Shown: positions 38,772 to 49,364 of the stretch, one piece after another
Layout of the letters: every line of letters begins with the position of its first letter
How positions within the stretch are numbered: position 1 is the stretch's first letter
DNA from: Oscillatoriales cyanobacterium RM2_1_1
GTDB taxonomy: Bacteria > Cyanobacteriota > Cyanobacteriia > Cyanobacteriales > Microcoleaceae
Direction: 5' to 3'
Assembly: GCA_012033335.1 (NCBI GenBank)
Contig: JAAURB010000017.1
Location: forward strand, 1 to 64,000
DNA: 64,000 nucleotides
Program-made: the position numbers and the translations under genes
The notes under the pieces: model-generated
The model's database searches: none
Told to the model about the DNA's origin: nothing
Seen by the model: only the letters and a program-made list of their open reading frames with translations

Positions 38772-38800
38772 TTTCTGGGGACGCAGAGCGCCCCCAGAAA
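38772..38800 (+). terminator. Hairpin downstream of leuS
   Basis: TTTCTGGGG (38772-38780) pairs with CCCCAGAAA (38792-38800) around an 11-base loop, about 30 bases after the leuS stop. There is no following T-tract, so termination strength is uncertain. Confidence 0.5.
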
Positions 38801-38867
38801 ATTGATGTTATTTGATTCTAGCCCCTGAGAACGATCCTGAGTAACGGTCACAGATCAGGGTCACAAC

Positions 38868-39206
38868 CTAAGAATTAGGTTCCGTTCGAACGGAACCTGC
38901 CCCTTCCACCGTCATGGCAATTTGCTTGGCTTTTTCTAGCATCGGCTCAGCATCAGGATTGTACTTAAAAACTACCGTATTGCCACTTTGAGCAACCCAC
39001 AGACCAACATTATCAGAAACATTCGCATCATCAAGGGCCTTGGCAACTCGCTTAGCCAGTCCACTTTCATCAAATGAACCATCTAAGCCGACCTTGGCAG
39101 GATCGATGCTATTTTTAGCTGCTGTTGCTTTGACTGAAGTGTTAGGAATTGCCTTGGCTGCTTTCTCTTCTTCTTTCTTGCCGAATAACTTACCTAAAAA
39201 TCCCAT
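38868..39206 (-). CDS. Small conserved protein, BON-like C-terminal domain
   Basis: 112 residues from the ATG at 39206 (MGFLGKLFGKKEEEKAAK), which has GGAG about 11 bases upstream; an earlier in-frame start adds 12 residues. The first 15 residues are a short amphipathic, Lys/Glu-rich helix (GFLGKLFGKKEEE). From about residue 35 there is an alpha/beta domain (FDESGLAKRVAKALDD, then LWVAQSGNTVVFKYN and ATVEGAGSV-like end) that recalls BON or LysM-partner modules; this is a guess from pattern. Predicted soluble and cytoplasmic or membrane-associated. Function unknown. Confidence 0.75.
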   Translation of the reverse strand: MGFLGKLFGKKEEEKAAKAIPNTSVKATAAKNSIDPAKVGLDGSFDESGLAKRVAKALDDANVSDNVGLWVAQSGNTVVFKYNPDAEPMLEKAKQIAMTVEGAGSVRTEPNS

Positions 39207-39384
39207 AGCGCTAACTCCATTGAGTAAAGAATAAATTGCCACAGTTGGGCAATTGGTTAGATTGATCCGAGCGCTATTATCTCACCGAAATGACCGATTA
39301 AGTTTGAAGGAAGCCTTAAATATTTAATTTATTGCTTATTCAGTGATTTGATCGCCATTCAATTGAGATGATTTGGCTGTCTGG

Positions 39385-42300
39385 TTAAACCGTTGTTGCA
39401 GAGGTTCTAGGGGTGGTTTTACCAATAATTTCCCCCTTGAGCATTCGCTGGGCGGCCTCTAACAATTGCTCCTCCAGATAGGGCTTGGTGAAGTAACCCC
39501 TGGCCCCAAGCTGATAGGCCATCTGACGATGGCGATCTGCTCCCCGGGAGGTCAACATGGCAATGGGTAGCTCCGTGAGCACCGGATCTTTTTGCATCCG
39601 GGAGAGCAGCTCTAAACCATCCATCCGAGGCATTTCAATATCGCAGAAAACCAGGTCACAGGGCAAACCAGACTTGAGCTTTTCCCAGGCTTCCTTGCCA
39701 TCTCGGGCTTCTTCCACCCGGTAGCCAGACTTTTCAAAGGTGATGGACAGCAGCGATCGCACCGTAATGGAGTCATCAACAATTAAGACCGTCGGTTCAG
39801 ACTTCTGAGGACGGGCTTGGAGAATGGGCGGTTCACTCTGCCAGAGTTTTCCGGCACTGTCGCGGCGGATACGGCCCATAGCCAGATCAATCAGCTCTAG
39901 AACATCAGCAATGGCAACAATCTGACCATCTCCCAGCACCGTTGCTCCTGCAATCCCAGTCGGTTTGGGAACTGGACTTTCCAATTGCTTGATGACGATT
40001 TCCTGTTCCACCAGCACCTGATCGACCTGAACCGCCAGGTAACTGCCAGCGGAACGCAACACAATTACAGAAATCATGTCATCGTCCATATGCGCGCCGT
40101 AAACATTTCCCCGGCCCAGATGACGGTTATAGACCAATAGATCCCGCAGATGGCGGAAGGGCAGTCGAGTTCCCCGCCATTCTAAGGTTTGCTTGCCATC
40201 CTGGCTAGTGCGAATTTGCTCCCGAGGTACATCGATCATATCCTCCACCCCGTCCATGGGGAAGGCCACCCGGGCGCGATCGCTGATACAACACAGGGCC
40301 CGGGAAATGCTCATATTCAGGGGCAATCGAATGGTAAAAGTTGTGCCTCGACCGACAGCAGAGTCCGTGGTGATTGACCCCCGTACCTCCGTCAAACTGG
40401 TGCGAACCACATCCATTCCCACCCCACGACCTGCGAATTCATCGGCCTGATCCCGCATACTAAATCCGGGATGAAACAGTAACTCATAGACATCAATATT
40501 TGACATCGCCTTAGCCTGTTCCGTCGTGATCAGCCCCTTTCTCATGGCCTTCTCTTTGACTTTGGCGGTATTGATCCCCGCCCCATCATCGGAAACAGAG
40601 AGTACCGTTTGGTTGCCTTGATGGAAGACCCGGAGCACAATTTTCCCCATGGGGGGCTTTCCGGCTGCAACCCGAACATCAGAAGTTTCGATGCCATGGG
40701 TAATTGCATTGTTGATCAGATGGATTAGGGGATCATGAAGCTTGCCCAGGAGCATTTTGTCGATTAGGGTGTCCCGTCCTTCTACGATCAGTTCCGCTTG
40801 CTTGCCGCACTTGATCGCAATATCTCGAACGGGTCGCTTGAGTCGATCAGCTTCCTGGGAGAATGACTCCATCCGGGCTTTGGTCAATCCCTCCTCAAGC
40901 TGAGTTGAAATCTGCCGCAACTGTCGGGTGACTTGATCGGCCTCTTCCACCAAAAACTCAATATCAGCCGTAGATTCCCGAACCCTGACCACCAGCTCAA
41001 TAATTTCCTGGGATAAGGTGTGGAATGGAGTGAATCGGTCAAGCTCTGTTGACTCAAACTCACTGCCATGGGGCGTAGATTCTTCAAGGGTGCGACTGGG
41101 AGAAGCTGTACTCCAGAACGAGGCTTTGCGATTGGAGAGCAAGGAAATCTCCAAGAGCGATCGCTCGTAGAAATCCTGCATCCGTTGACCCACATCACTT
41201 AATAGGGCCACCTGATCGAGCAGATTATCCAGAAATTGGCGCATCCGTTCCTGGTCTTGTTCTAAGCTGTTACGGTTGACCACCAGCTCACCCATCAGGT
41301 TACTCAGGTCGTCTAACTGCTTCACCGGAACTTTGGCTGTGGGTTCATAGAGGCGCTGAGTCTTGGTGACAGCCCGAGAACGACCGATAGAGAATTTGGT
41401 TACAGCTTGACCTTCATCTCCCAGGAGTTTTTCTAAGTCAGCAAATTCTACATCTTCCTGATTAGCCTCGGCTTCGTCTTCCTCGAGGACTGCATCTAAA
41501 TCAAAGAATAGATCCGTATCTGCTGTCCCACTCTGATTATCCTCAGTTTGACCCAGCAGCTCATCTAAGTTTTCAAAGTCCCCTGAGACCCCGATAGGTT
41601 GAGGGGTTTCGCCCTCATCCCTCTCAGATAATTCATTCCCAAATAACTCACTGAAGAGATCCTCCGAGCTAAACGATTGAGTAGCTGTACTTGAGGACAG
41701 GGAAGGTATGTCAGTCTCTAAATCTCCACTCACCAATTGCTCAAACCAGTCTTCACTTGAGGCGGTATTAGGAGCTTCAGACTGCTCAATCACCGCTGGC
41801 TGCTCTGGGGTAAACAACGGCACAGAACTGAGGCTAGAATCGACCATTCCACTTAGATCCATGGGCTGTGAGGCATCTTCCCAAAATTCGTCCAGGGTGG
41901 CATCAGAGCCCAGACTGGAAGTTCCGCCGATGGCTAGCAGGTCATCAAGGTCAGTTAATCCTCTGCCTACGGGATTGGAAGGGGCAAACGGTTCTAAGAG
42001 GGATGCCGCAGAGTTAAACCGTTGAGGTTCGGTCTCCAAGTCCATATCCTCCCCAAACAAATCCAGAAACTCTTGATTGGGGTCAACGGTGGTGGCAAGG
42101 CGATTACTGGAGGTGACTTCCGGAGTCACCTCAGTCGTATTACGGCCCCAACTGTCCCCCATTGCGTCTTTCCCTTCAAACAAATCCGCCAGACTCTTAA
42201 GCTCTTCTGGGGCGATCTCCGGCCCTTTTGGAGCCAGTCTGTTCACAGAATCCAGAGCTGCATCCGCTGACGGCAAATTATCCAGAATGGCTGAGAGAGG

Positions 42301-43290
42301 GAAGTCTTCCTGGGCAGCGGCAGTGCCAGAGCGAGCTGAGGTTTTAGGCTTCGAGACATTAGTCTCGAACGCATCGCTCTCGAAAGAAGCATCACTCTCA
42401 ATGGGCTGGGAGCCCGCTTTTGATCCTTTAGCTGGCTTGGCGATCAAATTTTGCAGTACAGCTTCAACTTTGATTTCTGACTCCCGGTCGGTTAGTACCA
42501 GTTCCTGAGCTTGCTTGAGGGAACGGATGACGACAGGAGCCAATACTTGATAGCTATTTTGGGAATTGGCAATGGCAGCAGCGACTTTCTGAGCACAGTT
42601 CGACCAATGAGACAAGCCAAAGGTTCCTCCCCGTTGGGCCAGAACCTGACAGATGTCCCGAAGTTCTCGGCGGTTCCGGGGGGTATCGGGTTGCTTGAAT
42701 AATTGCAAGATTTCCCGTAGCTGTTCCGGCACTTGAGTCCGAAAAAAGAAGATTTGAGGGCTGTCTTCCGCAGGAGTTTCAGGGGGAGGAGTGTCAACGG
42801 CGGCAGTGGTTACCAGAGCGGGGGGCAAATCGAGCTCCGTCAGGGATAGATCGTGTTGTTTGGCTAGTCTACTCAAATGGACATGGAGACCGTGAAACAC
42901 TGGTTCAACTTCCTTGAGCAGGGATTGGGCCACATCTTCGGTCAAACCGTAGGGACTCGATAAGCTATCAATCAGGGCCTTCAGGGTATCTGAAACTTCT
43001 AGAAACAACGACTCCAGTTTTTGATCGATCTGAACCCTGGATTTATTCTGGACTTTTTCGAGGATCTTGAAACTGTCTTCGAGGCGGTGAGCAGTAGTTT
43101 GAATACTGTTGAGTCCTAACATTGCCGCTCCCCCCTTGACAGAGTGGGCGGCCCGGTAGACCTCATATAGTAAGTCCGGATCTTCAATTGTGGCTTGTAA
43201 ATTCAGCAATCCTTGCTCAATCGTATCGAGGTGATCTTTAGCCTCCTCGATAAAGTAGCCCATGATTCGCTGCTGTTGTTCAACCTGCAT
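39385..43290 (-). CDS. hmpE: CheA-type hybrid histidine kinase of the hmp/pil motility locus (HmpE/PilL-like)
   Basis: 1301 residues. The Hpt domain is at the N-terminus with phospho-His49 in RAAHSVKGGAAMLG. A second helical Hpt-like region is at about 185-280. A long acidic linker follows to about 650. The dimerisation and HATPase domains show HLINNAITHGIE (N box), DDGAGI and GRGVGMDVV; a CheW-like domain follows, then a C-terminal receiver with VDDS, phospho-Asp in FCDIEMP and TKPY. It should phosphorylate the CheY-like and PatA-like regulators encoded in the same operon and control type IV pilus motility. Gene order matches Nostoc hmpA-E and Synechocystis pilG-L. Confidence 0.93.
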   Translation of the reverse strand: MQVEQQQRIMGYFIEEAKDHLDTIEQGLLNLQATIEDPDLLYEVYRAAHSVKGGAAMLGLNSIQTTAHRLEDSFKILEKVQNKSRVQIDQKLESLFLEVSDTLKALIDSLSSPYGLTEDVAQSLLKEVEPVFHGLHVHLSRLAKQHDLSLTELDLPPALVTTAAVDTPPPETPAEDSPQIFFFRTQVPEQLREILQLFKQPDTPRNRRELRDICQVLAQRGGTFGLSHWSNCAQKVAAAIANSQNSYQVLAPVVIRSLKQAQELVLTDRESEIKVEAVLQNLIAKPAKGSKAGSQPIESDASFESDAFETNVSKPKTSARSGTAAAQEDFPLSAILDNLPSADAALDSVNRLAPKGPEIAPEELKSLADLFEGKDAMGDSWGRNTTEVTPEVTSSNRLATTVDPNQEFLDLFGEDMDLETEPQRFNSAASLLEPFAPSNPVGRGLTDLDDLLAIGGTSSLGSDATLDEFWEDASQPMDLSGMVDSSLSSVPLFTPEQPAVIEQSEAPNTASSEDWFEQLVSGDLETDIPSLSSSTATQSFSSEDLFSELFGNELSERDEGETPQPIGVSGDFENLDELLGQTEDNQSGTADTDLFFDLDAVLEEDEAEANQEDVEFADLEKLLGDEGQAVTKFSIGRSRAVTKTQRLYEPTAKVPVKQLDDLSNLMGELVVNRNSLEQDQERMRQFLDNLLDQVALLSDVGQRMQDFYERSLLEISLLSNRKASFWSTASPSRTLEESTPHGSEFESTELDRFTPFHTLSQEIIELVVRVRESTADIEFLVEEADQVTRQLRQISTQLEEGLTKARMESFSQEADRLKRPVRDIAIKCGKQAELIVEGRDTLIDKMLLGKLHDPLIHLINNAITHGIETSDVRVAAGKPPMGKIVLRVFHQGNQTVLSVSDDGAGINTAKVKEKAMRKGLITTEQAKAMSNIDVYELLFHPGFSMRDQADEFAGRGVGMDVVRTSLTEVRGSITTDSAVGRGTTFTIRLPLNMSISRALCCISDRARVAFPMDGVEDMIDVPREQIRTSQDGKQTLEWRGTRLPFRHLRDLLVYNRHLGRGNVYGAHMDDDMISVIVLRSAGSYLAVQVDQVLVEQEIVIKQLESPVPKPTGIAGATVLGDGQIVAIADVLELIDLAMGRIRRDSAGKLWQSEPPILQARPQKSEPTVLIVDDSITVRSLLSITFEKSGYRVEEARDGKEAWEKLKSGLPCDLVFCDIEMPRMDGLELLSRMQKDPVLTELPIAMLTSRGADRHRQMAYQLGARGYFTKPYLEEQLLEAAQRMLKGEIIGKTTPRTSATTV

Positions 43291-43356
43291 GGCACGCCTC
43301 GCTACGGTTCATCTAGGGTGGATTTGCTCTACGCTCTACCTGTCCATTCTAAACAG

Positions 43357-46300
43357 TTACTTGCGCTCTGTGGCATCAACTCGGAAACGCTCAACGGAAG
43401 TCAACATGTCTCGGGCAACTCCCACCAGATTGCTCAGGGCAGAGGAAACCCGATGGGCCTCCTGGGATGTTTCTTGAGCACTATGTTCAACGGTTTGCAT
43501 CACGTTAGCAACGGCACGGGCCGTTTCGTTTTGCTCAACTGTATCTGCCGTAATTGAACGCACCAAAACGTCAATCCGGTTTGTCACCTGAATGATGTCA
43601 TCGAGGGATCGCTTGGCCTGTTCGGCCAGCCGGGTTCCTTCGATTACCTGCTGGTTGCCTTCTTCCATTGCCATCATTACCGAGCTGGTTTGACTCTGGA
43701 TTTGCATGACGATTTGTTCAATTTCTTTCAAGGATTTAGCCGAACGATCCGCTAGCTGCCGTACCTCATCAGCCACAATGGCAAATCCTCGACCCGCTTC
43801 TCCCGCCCGTGCCGCCTCAATACTGGCATTCAACGCTAGTAAATTGGTTCGGGAGGCGATCTGAGAAATAATCGCCACAATTTTCGAAATCTCCTGGGAC
43901 GATTCCGCCAGACGCTTCACCTCCCGAGTGGTTTCAGCCACGGTTTCTCGAATCTTGAGAATTCCAGAAACCGTCATTTGAACGGATTCTCCCCCTTTAG
44001 TTGCCACGGCAGCAGCGGAGCGGGCCACCTCCTCTGCTTCCCGGGCACTGTCTGCAACCCGCTGAATCGCATCCGTTAGCACCTGAACTGAGTTGAGGGT
44101 CGCCGCCAATTCCTCTGCCTGACGCAGGGCATCCCCAGCAACGTCCTTGGCAAACGTCGAACTGTCGGTTGATCCCTGACTCACCTGACGAGCAGCCTGT
44201 TTCACCTGAACCACAATTTCCCGCAGGTTCTGAATGGTCAGGTTGAAGGAGTCGGCCACCGCCCCTAATACATCAGCCGTCACCTCCGCCGAAACCGTTA
44301 GATCTCCCCGGGCCGCGCCCTCTACGTCATCTAGGAGCCGAATTACTTGGCGCTGGAGGTTTTCCTTGGCTTCTTCCTGTTCATCGGCTTTGCGCTGGGC
44401 TTCATAGGTCGTTGTTTCTACAAACTGGGCCATATTGTTAAACTTACTGGCCATCTGACCGAATTCATCCGTTGCATAGACCGTCGCTCGAGCTTTGAGA
44501 TTGTTGTGGGCGATCGCATCAAACTGGGACTGGAGGTTGTTAGTTGCCTTGCCGACTTGGCGGGAGACGATACTGCCCAACCCCCAAGTGGTCAAAAATC
44601 CAGTCACCCCCGCCACCAGAGTCATCATGGTTCCAGCATTGCGTACCTGGTAGAATACTTCTCTATCCTGGCGTTTGGCTACCGTGTCGGCGTAAGCCCA
44701 GAATGTCACAGCAACGAAGATCAACGAAGCCAGCCCTGTACCAATGGCAGTATAGAAAAACTTGGTTTTCAAGGGAGCATTCTCCAGGAACGCTGCAAAT
44801 GGCCCTTGCTCCACCGTCAACATGGTTTCTATCGGCTCATCATCGTGGGCACCATAGGACACCACCGCCTCTCGTTCCGCCGCTGAGTTAAACAATTCAT
44901 CCCCTGTGATGGCAGAGGTATCCGAACCAATCGCACTCGGTGACGTGGTGAAAGCTACTTCCAAATCAAGATCTTCATCATCGAAGCCAGAAGTATCATC
45001 ATCACCTGACGTAAAATTTTCACCCACACTATCATCTTCAAATGATGCCAGATGATCAAACCCATTTTCCGCAAAGCTCTCTTCAGAAAAGTCCTCAAAC
45101 TCCCCAAAGTCATCTAAAAAATCACTATCAACCCCAACTCTGGATTCATACCCGTCGGCGTTGGATTTTAGGTTTACTGGCAAATCAAATCCGGCGGAGA
45201 AATCAGAATCGTCAGGCAATTCCAAAGCATTATTACCGGAGTGGTGATTCCCCGACAGATCATTGACTGGCTGATATTCGTCAGAGTCAAACCCATTCGA
45301 CATCTCATCGTCAAAGGTAAACACTTCATCAAACTCATCCTCATCCTCAGCATAGGACTGAAACTCTGCTGCAGGTAAGGGAATGGACATCGTGTCAATC
45401 TCTTCTGGCCTCTGGGTGTTATCAGGCTGGTCGTCGAGATCCAGGTCAAAGGAATCCATATCAAAATCAAGATCTGACTCTGCTAGGTTTGATTTGCCAT
45501 TGTTTGAATAGGCAGACTCCGACTCAACCGTTAAATCGCTATCAAACTCCATAGGAGCATCCAGAGTCGAGAAAATATCATCTAGATCCTCCTCCATGGA
45601 GGCAACAGCACTGGCTGAAGCCGAATGCACCGGGTGTTGTACTGAGCTGGCTACGGGGAGGGGTACATCAACTCCAACAGACGGTTCTAATCCCAAATCT
45701 GCTCCCAAATCCGCTTCATTCCACTCAGAGTCCTGATCAGATGACCATTCAAATTGATGATTTTCCGGTTCCGTTGTCTCCTCTTCCAGCAAATTGCCAG
45801 AGAGATTCAGCTCTTCAAGCAGATCATCGGCATCAAACTCAGCATCATTGATGACTGGAACGGCCTCCGTTTCGTCGCTTGAGAACTCAAGCTGGGTATT
45901 AACATCGTCAATTTCCTCCAAATCCTCCTCAAGTAGATCCTCCTCAAGCCCTTGATTAGTCTCATAATTATTTGTATTACTTGTCTCAACGTTGGCAAAA
46001 GGATTGATCACTACTGGGCTTTCATCTAGGGCTGCAGTAGAGTCGGCCTCCAGGGAGAGATTCAACTCATCATCATCCCAATCTATCTCAAGTACGTCAT
46101 CAACCTCTAGAGAGCCGGTGGAGGAATGATCCAGTTCAAAATCGACATCAGCATCCTGGAAGTCCAATCCGGAAGAGCCCAAGGTATTCTCCGGGGATAA
46201 TTCGGCTCCGGCGATCGCCCGAGAATCCATCACCGCCCCAGTAAAGTCCAGCTCTTCTAAACCTATATCATCCTCTAGCCCAATATCTGCCAGATCGGGT

Positions 46301-46818
46301 TCGGGTAACTCATCCAGGAGGCTATTTAACTCAGCTTCCTCATATTCCAGGTCTTGAGCTTCCCCATTGAAGCTCTGAAACTCAGGGCTTTCCAAAAATG
46401 TATCGACAATAGCATCATCATCATCTAAGCCATCTCCGAGTAGGTTCCCGGCGCTATAGTCATCTAAGCCAGAGTCCTCCAGGGAAGCGTTGATTTCGTC
46501 TGTAGGGGGATCCTCGCCAGATAACACCAAATCCGAATCAGATAAATACTGCTCTGTGACTTCAATAGACTGATGAGCTAGCTCAACTAGCTCCGAATCC
46601 TTTGTCAAATCTAGAACAGCCAGATACTGCTGCTTGGCAACATCGTACTGCTGGAGACCATAGCCATAAATGTGACCGCAGAGCAAGCGAGCCGAGGGAT
46701 CTTCAGGATAATCCTCTACCAACTGATAGACGAGGGCCGCCGCTTTCTCATAGTCTCCATCGGTGTAAGCCCTTTCAGTTTGTTCGTATTCTTGTCTGAA
46801 GTTTACACTCGGTGCCAT
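43357..46818 (-). CDS. hmpD: Methyl-accepting chemotaxis protein of the hmp/pil locus (HmpD/PilJ-like)
   Basis: 1153 residues from the ATG at 46818 ([13 protein letters not shown]), preceded by AGGGG; a TTG two codons earlier is less likely. Residues 1-110 look like TPR helices ([30 protein letters not shown]). Residues 110-660 are a very acidic, Asp/Glu/Ser-rich low-complexity region. Two transmembrane helices ([36 protein letters not shown]) are only about 20 residues apart, so there is almost no periplasmic sensor. HAMP repeats and a full MCP signalling hairpin ([20 protein letters not shown], then [15 protein letters not shown]) follow. It is expected to drive the HmpE kinase in polar pilus-control arrays. 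Confidence 0.92.
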   Translation of the reverse strand: MAPSVNFRQEYEQTERAYTDGDYEKAAALVYQLVEDYPEDPSARLLCGHIYGYGLQQYDVAKQQYLAVLDLTKDSELVELAHQSIEVTEQYLSDSDLVLSGEDPPTDEINASLEDSGLDDYSAGNLLGDGLDDDDAIVDTFLESPEFQSFNGEAQDLEYEEAELNSLLDELPEPDLADIGLEDDIGLEELDFTGAVMDSRAIAGAELSPENTLGSSGLDFQDADVDFELDHSSTGSLEVDDVLEIDWDDDELNLSLEADSTAALDESPVVINPFANVETSNTNNYETNQGLEEDLLEEDLEEIDDVNTQLEFSSDETEAVPVINDAEFDADDLLEELNLSGNLLEEETTEPENHQFEWSSDQDSEWNEADLGADLGLEPSVGVDVPLPVASSVQHPVHSASASAVASMEEDLDDIFSTLDAPMEFDSDLTVESESAYSNNGKSNLAESDLDFDMDSFDLDLDDQPDNTQRPEEIDTMSIPLPAAEFQSYAEDEDEFDEVFTFDDEMSNGFDSDEYQPVNDLSGNHHSGNNALELPDDSDFSAGFDLPVNLKSNADGYESRVGVDSDFLDDFGEFEDFSEESFAENGFDHLASFEDDSVGENFTSGDDDTSGFDDEDLDLEVAFTTSPSAIGSDTSAITGDELFNSAAEREAVVSYGAHDDEPIETMLTVEQGPFAAFLENAPLKTKFFYTAIGTGLASLIFVAVTFWAYADTVAKRQDREVFYQVRNAGTMMTLVAGVTGFLTTWGLGSIVSRQVGKATNNLQSQFDAIAHNNLKARATVYATDEFGQMASKFNNMAQFVETTTYEAQRKADEQEEAKENLQRQVIRLLDDVEGAARGDLTVSAEVTADVLGAVADSFNLTIQNLREIVVQVKQAARQVSQGSTDSSTFAKDVAGDALRQAEELAATLNSVQVLTDAIQRVADSAREAEEVARSAAAVATKGGESVQMTVSGILKIRETVAETTREVKRLAESSQEISKIVAIISQIASRTNLLALNASIEAARAGEAGRGFAIVADEVRQLADRSAKSLKEIEQIVMQIQSQTSSVMMAMEEGNQQVIEGTRLAEQAKRSLDDIIQVTNRIDVLVRSITADTVEQNETARAVANVMQTVEHSAQETSQEAHRVSSALSNLVGVARDMLTSVERFRVDATERK

Positions 46819-46837
46819 GGTCAATTCCCCTTTAGTT

Positions 46838-46867
46838 CTTAGCGTTTAACAACTTAGCGTTTAACAA
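46838..46867 (-). repeat. 15-bp perfect direct repeat in the hmpD leader
   Basis: CTTAGCGTTTAACAA occurs twice in tandem (46838-46852 and 46853-46867), about 20 bases upstream of the hmpD start. The 155-base hmpC-hmpD gap is otherwise AT-rich. It could be an operator or a simple duplication. Confidence 0.85.
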
Positions 46868-46979
46868 CAATGAATCTGGCTATACAAGTTTAGAAATAAA
46901 ATTGGAGCTTTAGTTAGTCTTTAGTTCACTTTATCTTATGTTTCTTTGCAACTCTATCAACTCGCCCAGAGTATATTGA

Positions 46980-47504
46980 TCATGCAGCCCATCGGGCCGA
47001 CCTTAAAACTGAGATCGGTTCGAGGAGGCGCAGGGGTTTTTGACCTTCCCCCATGTCCCACTCTCCTCTAATGAAAGGAGCCATATTGTCCGGAATTTGA
47101 GTGGGCGATCGCATCTTCTCAGGGGATAACCAGGCAATTTCATTAATATCATCGACGGCGAACCCCAGAATAATATCCTGATCTTCAATGGCGATCACCC
47201 GGATTTCTGTGCGATCGGTATTCAGCGGCACACTATCCCCCAAAAACTGACCCAGGTCAGCGACCCAGATAACCCGACCTCGCATATTGAGGGTTCCCAA
47301 CAGCAAGGGAGAAACATTAGGGATTGGAGTCATCCGATCTGGAGATTGAGAAATCACCTCCTTGATCCCTGTTGCTGGCAGAGCCAGCTCAAATCGAGAG
47401 GGAATAAAAAACCGCAGATGCAATTCACCCTCTGGGGTTTCTAATTCCTGAAACTCTGGGCTGTCAGGATTTTGACCAGTGAGAAAGTCAGGATTCCCGA
47501 CCAT
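46980..47504 (-). CDS. hmpC: CheW-like adaptor of the hmp/pil locus (HmpC/PilI-like)
   Basis: 174 residues, a single CheW domain: FFIPSRFELALPATGIKEV, PNVSPLLLGTLNMRGRVI and VIAIEDQDIILGFAVDDI are the standard CheW strands. AGGGG precedes the ATG at 47504. It should bridge the chemoreceptor HmpD and the kinase HmpE. It is 11 bases downstream of the CheY-like gene and clearly in the same transcription unit. The N-terminal 30 residues are Pro/Glu-rich and not part of the fold. Confidence 0.92.
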   Translation of the reverse strand: MVGNPDFLTGQNPDSPEFQELETPEGELHLRFFIPSRFELALPATGIKEVISQSPDRMTPIPNVSPLLLGTLNMRGRVIWVADLGQFLGDSVPLNTDRTEIRVIAIEDQDIILGFAVDDINEIAWLSPEKMRSPTQIPDNMAPFIRGEWDMGEGQKPLRLLEPISVLRSARWAA

Positions 47505-47515
47505 AATGGCTTCCC

Positions 47516-47881
47516 CTATCCTCGTAAGAGTTGTTTAACGGTTCCAATCAACTCAGTCGGCTGAAATGGCTTGGCAATATAGGCATCTGCCCCCTGTTTC
47601 ATCCCCCAGTAGCGATCAAACTCTTCCCCCTTCGATGAACACATGACAATGGCAATATTCTGGGTTTTGGGATCGGATTTTAGTCGGCGACACAACTCAT
47701 ACCCATTCATCCGAGGCATCACAATATCAAGCACAACTAAATCTGGACAGTGCTTCTGGACTTGCTCTAGGGCATCTACCCCATCACTCGCAACAGTGAC
47801 TTGCAAACCACTGTCCCTGAGGAGATTAGAGATCATCTCCCGCTGAGTCACACTGTCTTCAACTACCATAACTTTACTCAT
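47516..47881 (-). CDS. hmpB: CheY-like response regulator of the hmp/pil locus (HmpB/PilH-like)
   Basis: 121 residues, a lone receiver domain. The acidic pocket is VVEDS, the phospho-acceptor Asp is in VVLDIVMPRMNGYELCRRL, the Thr/Ser switch is in IVMCSSKG and the Lys is in YIAKPFQP. It has no output domain, so it acts by protein contact or as a phosphate sink. Cotranscription with hmpC is implied by the 11-base gap. The start ATG at 47881 lacks an evident Shine-Dalgarno sequence. Confidence 0.93.
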   Translation of the reverse strand: MSKVMVVEDSVTQREMISNLLRDSGLQVTVASDGVDALEQVQKHCPDLVVLDIVMPRMNGYELCRRLKSDPKTQNIAIVMCSSKGEEFDRYWGMKQGADAYIAKPFQPTELIGTVKQLLRG

Positions 47882-48025
47882 AATTTTGTTGAAATGAGTC
47901 GATTCGGGCCAAGCCAGCTCAGCTGGAATAGAGCAGAAGAGTCTATCAATCAGAGAGTTGCAGTCTGCTGATTACGTGAACAATCAACTGAACCCCAGGC
48001 TAGAACCACAATAAAGCTCGGCTAC

Positions 48026-48042
48026 AATAATATGGTATTATT
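48026..48042 (-). other. Short AT-rich hairpin in the hmpA-hmpB gap
   Basis: AATAATA (48026-48032) pairs with TATTATT (48036-48042) around a TGG loop. The 268-base gap also contains CCAGCTCAGCTGG near 47913. The gap may carry a secondary promoter for hmpB-E. Confidence 0.4.
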
Positions 48043-48149
48043 TGACTCAAGTATACCCAAATTTGTTGAAGATCAATTCACTGATTCATTCACTGAGAAA
48101 GATTCTGTCTCAGGAGGATCAGGAGTTAATGAATGAGTTTCAAGAGCTT

Positions 48150-49364
48150 TTAGCGGATCAGGCGAGAGAGGGCTAGGTTTCCAGGAACCCACGTGGCCTC
48201 AACCAACGTCAGGAGTTCGTGCTCACCAAAGGGCTTGGTGAGGTAGTTGGAGGCATGAACCATCCGGGCTTTAAGCCGGTCAATAAATCCATCAATCCCT
48301 GTCAGCATCACAATGGGAGTCTGCCGAAAAGCGGTGGAGCTGCGGAGCATTGCACAGATCTCATAACCATTGAGATCGGGCATCACAATATCGCAGAGAA
48401 TCAAATCGGGTTTGAACTGGAAGGCTACGGTAATGGCCTCTAGGGGATGCCCAACGGTCTTGATTTCGTAGCCCCGCTGGTGTAGAGTCGTCTCTACAAT
48501 CTCCCGCACAACCGAATCATCGTCAATACAGAGAATCCGGGGGGTTTTGACCGCGACAGAAGAACTAAGTTTTGATTGGCGCTTGGATTGAATCGGGATA
48601 TCAGGAGCCAGGTCAGGGGTTAAAATATGAACCAATCCCTGTTGAACAAAAGGATAGATTGCCCGGGTGACTGTCACTACATCTCGGTTCAGATACCGGG
48701 CAATCTGTCGAAATGAAGTTTCCCCATCAGCCCACTGACTCAGGGTTTCAAACGCACTGGGTTTTACGGTCTTCCGCAATCGATCTCGGTCGGGAATTGA
48801 AGGACAGTGATTGGGAGACTGAATATAAGGATGAAATGTTTTCCACTCCTGCACCTGCCGCATAATTTTGGCCAGTAAGGAGCTGATTTCCAGGGTGGTC
48901 AGTTGAGGGGTTAGGGGTGGGCCTAGTTCAAAAATAAATCCTCCCTGGTGCTGACTCAATAAGTCAAATAGGGTTTCTTGAATCATGCTGTGGATAATGC
49001 TGCGACCCTGAGCTGGAGTAATCATATTTTTCTCCAATAAAACCCAGAGATATCCATATTCCAGGGCGTTGACAGTGGCCAAGGCCGGAACCTCAAGCTG
49101 ATCGAGTACGGTCTCTAGGTGATAGCGATGAAGATAGTCCCGTAGACGAGAAAGACTATTTTCGCTTTGACCCGCGTAGATAATCTGGCCATTCAAACAA
49201 AATAGCAACCAGCAAGGCCCCCGGAACCGCTGAGAATAGTCAGGTGCCGTTGTCCCGTTCGGTGAAGGAGTATAGGCTTCAACCATGAGCTCTCCTGTTC
49301 GCTGGCCCAGCTCAATCAGTTGCAGAATACTCCGAATATCAATTTCACTTAAAGAGCCTTGCAT
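48150..49364 (-). CDS. hmpA: PatA-like response regulator with PATAN (DUF4388) domain (HmpA/PilG-like)
   Basis: 404 residues. The N-terminal PATAN/DUF4388 part begins MQGSLSEIDIRSILQLIEL with GELMVEAY, and includes the helical repeats typical of PatA and PixG. A winged-helix-like stretch follows (FETLSQWADGETSFRQIARY). The C-terminal receiver has CIDDDS, phospho-Asp in ILCDIVMPDLNGYEIC and LTKPFGEHE. AGGAGG lies 11 bases before the ATG. In Nostoc and Synechocystis such regulators act in pilus motility and phototaxis with the neighbouring Che proteins. It heads the minus-strand operon and faces hmpF across 341 bases. Confidence 0.9.
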   Translation of the reverse strand: MQGSLSEIDIRSILQLIELGQRTGELMVEAYTPSPNGTTAPDYSQRFRGPCWLLFCLNGQIIYAGQSENSLSRLRDYLHRYHLETVLDQLEVPALATVNALEYGYLWVLLEKNMITPAQGRSIIHSMIQETLFDLLSQHQGGFIFELGPPLTPQLTTLEISSLLAKIMRQVQEWKTFHPYIQSPNHCPSIPDRDRLRKTVKPSAFETLSQWADGETSFRQIARYLNRDVVTVTRAIYPFVQQGLVHILTPDLAPDIPIQSKRQSKLSSSVAVKTPRILCIDDDSVVREIVETTLHQRGYEIKTVGHPLEAITVAFQFKPDLILCDIVMPDLNGYEICAMLRSSTAFRQTPIVMLTGIDGFIDRLKARMVHASNYLTKPFGEHELLTLVEATWVPGNLALSRLIR

